DNA from: Tetrahymena elliotti 4EA
Taxonomy: Eukaryota > Ciliophora > Oligohymenophorea > Hymenostomatida > Tetrahymenidae
Reading direction: 5' to 3'
Assembly (NCBI GenBank): GCA_000231825.2
Contig: JH720321.1
Coordinates: 956,839-1,004,077 of the forward strand
DNA: 47,239 nt
Shown: piece by piece, positions 39,413 through 47,239 of the stretch
Position numbering within the stretch: position 1 is the stretch's first letter
Layout: each line of letters starts with the position of its first letter
Position numbers and translations under genes: made by a program
The notes under the pieces: generated by a model
What the model was told of the DNA's origin: nothing
The model's input: only the letters and a program-made list of their open reading frames with translations
Database searches by the model: none

Positions 39413-39767
39413 TATAAAATATATCTGTCTAAATTTAAATAAGAGAGAGAAAGTAAAGTTCTTTTGCTGAGTTTAATTAGTAATGTATTGTTTGTAATAT
39501 ATGTCAATTGAGTTAGTAGTTTGCATTTTAATTTGGTTATTATAATTTTTGTTTTTATTGAAATAATTGCTATACTGAGTGAAAACTTTGTTTACATTTT
39601 CATTTTCGCTTTACTTTTATTCTTAATTATGTATGTCACTGCCACCTTAATTAATCAGAGAGTATTACTAAGAATAATTTATATTTTTTTGAATGTAAGT
39701 AAGTATTTATATTACTATTTTTAATTTATTAATTAATTAGTTTATTAAGATTTGTAATGTGATTTTG

Positions 39768-39787
39768 TATCTATCTATCTATCTATC
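39768..39787. repeat. (TATC)5 microsatellite
   Basis: Five perfect TATC units, about 50 nt beyond the stop codon of the minus-strand MGN gene. Confidence 0.92.
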
Positions 39788-39836
39788 TTTTGATTAATCA
39801 AATTCAGTCAATTCAATTTAATTATTTTTCTTTGAT

Positions 39837-41447
39837 TCATAAATTGTTGTTTTTGTTGATCTATTTATTGATCACATGATTAATCTTCGTTTTGCATGGG
39901 AAATCTGAATCATTCAGAGATTTAACGTTTTCTAACTTATCGTGAGTGTGAAAGAAACTTGTTGTTTGATGATTCTTTTCTTCTTCATCTTGGTGGTTTT
40001 CATCTTATTTTTCTAATTTTTCATTAGAAATATCACAGATTTTTAGATTTTATTTCAGTGGCAGATAATTAGTAGGATTTTTTTTATTAAAAGAAGATAT
40101 TTTGATTTGTTCTTCTTAGTTTTCATTATTTAGATGTAAGTCTTAAGAATTTTCATTTTGAGATAGACTGTGTAGCTAGAAAATTGAATCTCTTTTTGCT
40201 TCATCTTCTTTAGCCATTCCTCTACTTTGATCCCCATCTTCAGAATAATTTGAGGATGCTTATGAATTCTATTAGTAGTAGGCAGTATTTTTATTTTTCT
40301 TTGGAAGACCTGGAGTAACATCTTAAAATTATGCATTAAGTTACTAGCTTAATCTAATAAATTTATTGTTAAAGCTTGATAGATCTTTTTCATTCTAATG
40401 TTTTGCCCACCATTTATTCATGGAAATATAGGAATGACTTTTTTGAAGCATTTAAAAATATTATACAATTTAGTAAGCTTCTACTAATACTTCTAATGTG
40501 TAAATAGATAATTCCATATTAGATTACTATTTAACAGATCCTCCTATGTCAATATTGGTGAGACTAAGAAGTTTTTTTTATGTTTTTAGCAACTACTAAA
40601 TACCTCTGTCTAAAAGTAAATAAGACTAGTGAATAAATTACATAACAATTTCACGATGTTCTGGTAAAAGAATTTCCGATAATTTATTTTTTTTATTAAG
40701 GATTGAATTATATATATCTCTAACTAAATCTAGTACTTAGTCATTATTTGAAAATTCAAAATGCTGTATTACTTTATTCATCTTTTCTCCTGATTGTAAA
40801 ATTATATTTAATTCCTCTGAAGTGAGGTTCTGATAATAAGATTCAGTTTACATTTTTATAATATTTCTTATTTCTGAAATTGTTTTTTTCTTATCTCTTG
40901 ATCTAGGTGATAAATTACTTCTATTAGGACGAGTTGGAGAACTTTCTTAGGTAAAGCTTGTGTTGTTACTAAACAATTGGCTACTGCTGTATCTCCCAAC
41001 ACTCTTATTTTCTTGCTATATTGCCTGATTTTGGGTGTATTCAGTTTTCTAATTGTGTTAATCTTGATATCTTCTATTGGGTGAAGATAAATTGATATTA
41101 TTTATAAGGCGATTACTAAATCCAATATTTTCTTCTTATAATGTTCTTATTTCACTCTAAAAGTAATTTGAAGATTCTAACTCCTCAATTTCTTCTAAAT
41201 CTTTATATTGATTCATTTATCTGATAATATTTTTTCCTTGCATTGCTCCTTCATGCTGAATAAACGAAGAAGAAGTTACTACTGAATTATTGTTATCAGC
41301 AGTGCTTATTATACTTTATTTGTGTTAAGGTTCTTTAGTAGCATCATTTTATTTATTTTAAAAATCTTTCCCATAAAAAGCTTAGTTGCGCAGAGCATTT
41401 GCAGTCAAACTTCTAGGAGAATCTTACTTGTTTGTACAATTTCCCAT
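39837..41447 (-). CDS. Unknown protein with MGNC lipid-anchor start
   Basis: A single exon encodes 536 aa, beginning MGNCTNKQDS. This is a classic dual signal for N-myristoylation (Gly2) and palmitoylation (Cys4), so stable membrane anchoring is likely. Residues 1-180 are low-complexity Ser/Asn/Gln. A more ordered, probably all-helical core follows at about 185-370, with segments KKTISEIRNIIKMQ, LTSEELNIILQSGEKMNKVI, LLPEHREIVMQFIHQSYLLL and LEVLVEAYQIVQYFQML. The C-terminal third is again Asn/Gln/Asp/Lys-rich and disordered. I recognise no known domain. It is the second MGN-starting protein in the window but shows no obvious sequence kinship with the LRR-like one. The function is unknown; the helical core might be a protein-binding module. 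Confidence 0.88.
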
Positions 41448-43361
41448 AATAAGTTATCAATACTAATGTAATAAAAGTGTCTGAATTGGAATTCTTACAG
41501 GAAAAAGAGTTTTGTTTATATATCTATTCACTTTGTTGTTTACACTAATATATCAGTGAAATTTTTTTTTTTTGTCTTCTTCTTGTTAATTTTTTGAAAT
41601 CAAAAATTGTTATGAAGTAAAACTACAAATTATAATGTTTTTGATATTTCTTTGTTTTGATTTATTTTTTTTTACAAACTCTAATTTTACATATGACTTT
41701 GCTGCGTTTTATCTATATTCAAACATTTACTTATATTTAAGATTTGCTATGATTAACATTACTATGAGTTATTCATTTATTCATTAATCAATTCATACTT
41801 TTTATTTCCTTTTCATTTCTTTTTACAAAATTTATTTCAAGTAAATACCTTTAATGACCAATAACCTACCCTACTTGACTGTAAATATTTCTATTTATTA
41901 GTCCTCTTTCTCTCCCGCCCACTCAGTATTTGTAATGATTAATATATTATCTAAATTATTTTCTGCATTTAAATTAATAATCTTGATTACATTTAATTTT
42001 GTTAAAATAATAAATTTTACATATATTAATCCTTCAATTTGCACCCCATTTTTAATTTGGTGAAATTAAAATTGTAAGATAAAAATTTCTTTTGATAAGG
42101 ATAGATATAGTTTACAAAATTAATTCTTTGAAAATTTGTTTCAATTTAAATAACTTCTTCTTCTCACTATTCCACTTAATTAATATTTCTGCTTACTATT
42201 CTAGTAACTCATTACTAAAGTACTCCTTTTATTAAATATTTATTAACCTTTCCATGTGAATTAATTTTTATTATTAAGTTTACATTGATTACCTTATTTA
42301 ACTTTAAAATTTTTCAGAAGGTATTTTAATCTAGAGTATTTGTGAATAACAAGTGCTTATTTAAATATTAAGTAGATTCAACTGATTGATTATCACAAAA
42401 AGGAAATTTAATTTTCAATTAAAATTCAAGTCCTTTTTGCTATATCAATTTCCCCATAAAACAAAAATAAAGTAATAATGTAAAGATTTTAAATATTTAT
42501 TATCATCACTCACTTTCAAACTAATCGATTTATGGAAAAAAGCTGGATATCTTTAAAAACTGTTATTTCTTTTTATTTTATTCACTAATTTTAAATTAAT
42601 TAAACAGCAACACATATTTTTAATTGTCTTTGCTGGTTGAAAATCATAAAAATGTTTAAAAATGATATTTTTTTATCTAAATCTTATCAAAATATTATAA
42701 AATTAAATATGTGCTAACTTGATTGATTCTTTTTACTAAAATTTTGAAAATATAATAATCACCTTCAGATTTTATAAATAACAATAATTCCAGTAAAAGA
42801 AAGTATTAGATGTTATACCTCATAATTTCCCACCTCTCTAAATTTTTATTATTTATTATCAAAAATATTTAATTGTCAATCAGAATTCTTAGATTGGTGA
42901 TAGATACTCAAATAAATCAAAATGATGTATGTTATTCTGATTTTGATAAATTTTTTTATTTTTAATTATATCAATCTTCTCTTTTAATGATTATTACACA
43001 CTCCTTTTGTAATCAGCCTTAACGTATTATACTATTTATACCAGTCAAAACTTTAAATAATATTAAATTTATATTTTTATCTAATTATCTTTAATCAATC
43101 ATTTCTCCTTTTGTATTATAAGTTAATTTCTAAGCGATTTAATACGTCTTAGCAACTTATTCTATACTCCTTCTACATAAATTAAAGCAATGCCAATTTA
43201 TACATTTTGTTAACCTTATTAAATTATCATTAACACTGTATTCTTTTTAGTTTGTTTACTCTAAATTAAAAGCACATATTCACTTTTTCTCTATAATTTT
43301 TTTTAAATAATGAACTAATAAATTTACTTCATTTTTATAATTATATAACTAAAACAAGAGT
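41448..43361. other. AT-rich intergenic region
   Basis: About 1.9 kb upstream of the MGNC gene. A pyrimidine-rich patch near 41,900-41,930 stands out (CTCTTTCTCTCCCGCCCAC) and could belong to a promoter. Otherwise only A/T runs are seen. Confidence 0.55.
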
Positions 43362-43907
43362 ATGAATAAGTTGTTTTATAATAATCAAATAAACTGTAAT
43401 TTCTTTGCTGTTTTTTCCTAAAAGAAATTTAATAAATCTTTTTGTTTCAACTTATGCTTCTTGTAGAGAGAGAAGAATTTATTTATTTTTGATGAAATTA
43501 ATAAAATATTGCAGTGAATCTCTTATCAAATAGTAAATTTAAATTGTTTCAGATTTTATGTCTTGAAGATTTATTTTGTAAATTTTTTTACTGAACTAAG
43601 TTTTTTATTTCTTTCAAATCTTTCAAAAAAATCAGGTTGCATTTTTAAAAATAAAAAATTAAATTATGATTTTTCTAGCAGAGTCTTTTTAATTTAGATA
43701 ATAAGATTCCATTATGTTTTTAAATGATAAACTAAAATATTTCTTTAGGTTGATGAAAAAGATTTACATAAATATTAGAAGTTAAAGATACTTTTTAGAG
43801 TAGATTCATTTAATAATAATCATTTTCATAGACTTCTTCATTTAGGTAAGAAAGCTCAAATAAACTAATAAAAGAAATATCATAAAAATAATCAAATACA
43901 TTTATGA
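43362..43907 (+). CDS. Possible three-exon gene, 157 aa
   Basis: Model: exons 43362-43513, 43553-43715 and 43749-43907, with introns of 39 and 33 nt and consistent phases, giving 157 aa. The start is MNKLFYNNQINCNFFAVF. The last exon is the most protein-like, with VDEKDLHKYQKLKILFRVDS and then a His/Asn/Lys-rich end (NNNHFHRLLHLGKKAQINQQ). The middle exon is Phe/Leu-rich and could be noise. An alternative ORF in another frame (43904-44413, 169 aa, hydrophobic) follows immediately. No family is recognised. Both introns are at the short end for this window, so the model is tentative. Confidence 0.3.
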
Positions 43908-44741
43908 AAAAAAAGATTAAATAGATATTTTTATTAGATGCAAGTATGTAATCTAAAAAATTAATTTTTATTATGAAATACTTAGTAATACCAATGATCT
44001 AATTATCTTATTACATAAATTTTGAAGAATAATATCCTTACATTTACTTTTTTATGCTTTATCTAATAACTTTAGTAATAATTTACCCATCTTTTTTTAA
44101 AGAATTATAAAATATTTTTTATTTATTTATTCCTTAGAAATCTCATTATATCATATAATAAACAATTCTATATCTAAGTATTTTATACAACGAGAAGCAC
44201 ATAAAACTTACATTTATATTTACAAGCTGCATTAAATTAAAAATAACTCTCTCTTCTGAAATTTAAAGAAAAGCACATTATTTTAAATTTGGTCCTAATT
44301 AAAACTAGAGAACTCTTACTCTCAAAATAAGAATCTCTTGTAGATTTACAATGTTTATAAATTTAATAAAAATATTTTCTATCAAATTTCTTACAATTCT
44401 TATATTTTAATGAATATTTCATGTATTTAAGTAGGTATTTATGACTTGGAAAATATAAAAATGGAATATTGTGTTAAATAGCTTTATATTGAAGAATTTT
44501 AGAATGATAAATAAACATTTTAAAATAATTATAATGGAGTAGAAAAATATAATTTTATAACTAGAATTATGTAATTAAATTATTTCTTTATTTTTTAAAA
44601 GATATTTATTTATCAGCTAATTTGAGGAAATCATAGTCTTGTTAAAGAAATTTATTAAAAACGATTAATATTAATTTAAAAAATTTGAAATATTAAACTG
44701 AACAAAATCTATTAAAGAATCTATTATTCTACTAGCTATAA
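43908..44741. other. Spacer containing an uncertain 169-codon ORF
   Basis: In the ciliate code a frame is open from ATG 43904 to TGA 44411-44413 (169 aa). It is rich in Ile, Phe, Tyr and Leu with possible membrane segments (IYFFMLYLITLVIIYPSFF). Its composition is close to what random AT-rich DNA would give, so I do not call it a gene. Confidence 0.4.
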
Positions 44742-45569
44742 ATGATTGGTATTAAAAAATAATAAAAGCCTTTTATAAGATAATTTGATAATTATGATAA
44801 AATATATGGATAAAGTAATCATAGAAATTATACAAGTTTATAACCTACTTTATATAGGGAAAATATAACTAAAGTTGAATATGTAATTCCTTCTTTTTTT
44901 GGTGATTTTCTTTTATGCCATTTAAATTATTTTAGGATACTGAAAAATTATATGACAAAAATTTAATAAACAAATATCTACCAGTTCAGGAAGAAGAAAA
45001 AAAAGAACAAAAAAATGAATTTGGAAATTTATTAGAGCAAGTTATGAAAAAAAATGCCTAAATTGAATAAGAAAAATAAGATAAATATTTAAAATAGTAT
45101 AAATTTCTATTTTTAGTCTAATATTATTCATTAATATTTAAACATTATCTAGGCTTTATAAAAAGAGAAAAGAAGTATAAATCACTAAAAAGAAGTAATA
45201 AAAACCAAGCTATATCCTCATGTTCGAAACATTTAACAAAGTAATTTAAATATAAAATAATTTAACTTTATAATCATAAAACAGAATTTGATAAAAGGAT
45301 AAATACTATTAAAAATACAATTTAATAACAGTTATTAAAGTTTATCTAAAAATAATAATTAAATCATTCTATTGATTCAAAAATATAATAACTTTAATAA
45401 TATTCTTTTCAAATATTTTAAGTGTAATCACAAAACTGATACCAACTGCCAAGCTTGCTCTGATTTAAAATTTGGTTCAAAAACAATTAGAAACAAGAGT
45501 GCATAACCTGCAACAAGACAAACAGATTTAGTTAAAACTTTACTCATAAATAAAATAAAAGGAAAATGA
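44742..45569 (+). CDS. Small conserved-looking Lys-rich protein, four exons
   Basis: Exons 44742-44882, 44936-45096, 45153-45240 and 45423-45569, with introns of 53, 56 and 182 nt, all GT-AG and phase-consistent, give 178 aa. The sequence is strongly protein-like throughout. The first exon carries FDNYDKIYGQSNHRNYTSLQ and TLYRENI. The second is an acidic-to-basic helical stretch (LPVQEEEKKEQKNEFGNLLE). The third is basic (LYKKRKEVQITKKKQQKPSY). The last has CNHKTDTNCQACSDL and a Lys-rich end. There is no signal peptide or membrane helix. Small basic proteins of this type include ciliary and cytoskeletal components, but I cannot place it in a family. The gene stands alone, 0.96 kb upstream of the RpiB-like gene on the same strand. 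Confidence 0.72.
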
Positions 45570-46525
45570 TTTTGCTAATATTTGTGTAAGATATAATTAC
45601 TCAAGCTATAAATGTATTTAGTAAATATTTTTATTAAATAAATAATTAAAATGTTATTTAAATTCATTTGTTTCAATTTTGAATTTTTTACAAAGAAGTA
45701 ACTTTAGATTTTAGTGACTAAAATATATTTGTTATCATTAAATACATCAGTGTGCACTCAAAGCTAAATAAAAATGTAAAAATTAAGATTAAAGTATAGC
45801 CAAAAAAAAGAGAAACTTAACAAGATAAACAAATATTCTGAAAATTTTGCTTGAAAATTGAATAAATGAGAAGAAGATACCAATATATTTTTCCAAACGC
45901 AAATATAGTTAAGATAAAGATCCCGAATAATACATTTTTTCTTAATTTTATTCTATTCTAATTTCATTAATTCATTTAGATCTACTAAAAAATATTTTGA
46001 ATACAGGTTTGGAGAACTATTTAGGTGCTATGAGTTAAAATTAAAATAATATTCGATATCGATTAAAATGTTTTTTTAATTCCAAGGTTTATTTTAGATT
46101 TAAAAAATTTTTTAAAAAATAAAAAATGAATAAATATGAAGAAAATATAAAGAGTTAATAGGATAGATATACTTAAAAGTATTTGCAAATAAATGTAAAT
46201 AAAAAGTGATTTTTATTTTTGAAAAAACTAAAAACAGTCAAAGAATAAATTTAAATAATCTTAAATTTAACTAAATAGAGAAGCAGTGTTGATTTTTTTT
46301 CAGACATTTTGAAATTTATAAAAATTTTCTTTGAGTTTAAATTGCCATTATTCTTATTTTATTAATTTTAAGAATACATGATACTTTTAGTGTTAAAGTG
46401 GAAATAAATAATTATTAAAATAGGTCTTGACCTTAAGATTTTCTGAAAAAATAAAAATATATTAAATAATTACTAAATTAAATCATAAAATTTATAAAAA
46501 ACTAGGATTTATAAAAATTAAATAA
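45570..46525. other. AT-rich intergenic spacer
   Basis: Between two plus-strand genes. No ORF, RNA gene or repeat that I can support. Confidence 0.6.
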
Positions 46526-47023
46526 ATGGATAATAAACAAAACTAGCACAAGCTTATTTTAGCCACAGAAAGTTTAGAATATGAAGATTGGATTGCCTCA
46601 ATCTAATAAGAATTAAATAACTCATTCGAAATTGTTATTTTAAGACCTAATCCTGAAGAAAAGAATGTTGTTTTACAAAAAATGAAAGTTTATGAAGAAT
46701 TGGCTAAGTAAACTAGTGCCGATTTAGATAAAAATCTTGGTATAATTCTTTGTGGATCAGGACTAGAAGCTTCTATTGCATTAAATAAATATAAAGGAAT
46801 TAGAGCAGGTCTTGTTTCTACCTACTACTTAGCAGTTATGACAAGAATGCACAATAATGCTAATATTATGGTCATTGGAACAGATCACACTGGTAAAAAA
46901 GCAGGATTATAATTCGTATTACCTTTCTTAACTAATAATTTGGAAGTCGGTCCTGGCAAATTCCATGCTACCAGAGTTGATAAACTTGCTTAGATTGAAA
47001 ATTATCAACAAACTTAATGTTGA
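46526..47023 (+). CDS. rpiB: RpiB/LacA/LacB-like sugar-phosphate isomerase
   Basis: A single exon encodes 165 aa, slightly longer than typical RpiB (about 150). RpiB interconverts ribose-5-phosphate and ribulose-5-phosphate in the pentose phosphate pathway. The core matches the family well: GIILCGSG with the catalytic-base Cys at C76, then ASIALNKYKGIRAGL, then TRMHNNANIMVIG with the conserved His at H109, and a C-terminal HATRVDKLAQIE helix with a phosphate-binding-type Arg. The N-terminus is divergent. The usual D-H-x-G substrate-binding motif after strand one is replaced by ATESLEYED, so Asp and His are lost. Either it uses another substrate, or a different residue does the job. The phosphosugar fold is not in doubt; the exact reaction is. 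Confidence 0.88.
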
Positions 47024-47239
47024 TATTAAATGAAATTAATTTGTTTTGTTTTTTTTTTTTTACATATTATCAATATTGCTTATTTGATTTTTGATAGATT
47101 TTAATAATTACAAAAACACAAATAAAAAAGATATTTAATTCCATCAATTTTACTCAATCTTTATAAGATTACTTCATGATAATTAAAATGTTAAATTATG
47201 ATAAAATTAAATCCAAACATTCTAAAATAAATAAAATGG
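47024..47239. other. 3' flank of the RpiB-like gene
   Basis: AT-rich sequence with a T12 run at about 47,050; no further gene is visible before the window ends. Confidence 0.6.

Larger units (their letters stand above)
37969..39836. other. Convergent intergenic spacer with simple repeats
   Basis: Faces the 3' ends of the Rab gene (+) and an MGN-starting gene (-). It contains (CAAT)4 at 39,396, (TATC)5 at 39,768 and a G/T-rich patch (39,093-39,125). A short ORF at 38,961 (MKESFINVHSKGSKCKRR, 34 aa) is too short to call. Confidence 0.6.

Noticed and set aside
39521..39724. Hydrophobic ORF in the Rab/MGN spacer
   Set aside because: It has no ATG in frame; composition is as expected from random T-rich DNA, and it runs into a TATC microsatellite.
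1..47239. tRNA and rRNA genes
   Set aside because: I looked for T-loop-like GTTCGAATC stretches; the few TTCGAA hits have no matching acceptor or anticodon stems, and no rRNA-like GC-rich block exists.

Overview
This is ciliate nuclear DNA, most probably from Tetrahymena or a close oligohymenophorean relative. It is extremely AT-rich. Recognisable proteins can be read only if TAA and TAG mean glutamine and TGA is the sole stop. The clearest proof is a Rab GTPase whose catalytic Gln in the DTAGQE motif is a TAA codon. Most introns are GT-AG and 33-217 nt, longer than is usual in Paramecium. Under the standard code nearly every gene here falls apart into short fragments.

Left part (1-15.5 kb): three tandem copies of a 333-nt repeat, a small uncertain ORF, then one giant 16-exon gene (2615-13384). 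It encodes a protein of about 3,270 residues with a signal peptide, WD40/quinoprotein-like beta-propeller sequence, a Pmp-like right-handed beta-helix, a Cys-rich juxtamembrane segment and several membrane helices. The following spacer holds a decayed-looking ORF near 14.1-14.6 kb.

Middle part (15.5-32.3 kb): a two-TM ciliate membrane protein (-), a long almost gene-free stretch, an 8-exon sideroflexin (+), a four-TM Cys-rich membrane protein (-) split by an exceptional 1,811-nt intron, a degenerate ~325-nt tandem repeat, and a four-TM protein with a poly-Asn tail (+).

Right part (32.3-47.2 kb): a DeSI/PPPDE-thioredoxin fusion (-), divergent from a myristoylatable Leu-rich-repeat-like protein (+), then a Rab GTPase (+), a second MGN-starting protein (-), an uncertain three-exon gene, a convincing four-exon gene of unknown function and an RpiB-like sugar-phosphate isomerase (+).

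Genes are monocistronic and well separated, and no operon or mobile island is evident. The shared theme is membranes: four polytopic or two-TM proteins, two proteins with N-myristoylation starts, a prenylated Rab and a mitochondrial carrier. Two genes each need a one-base change in an A-run to stay open, which suggests either homopolymer assembly errors or real frameshifts. All gene models were read by eye from the sequence; no database search was run.
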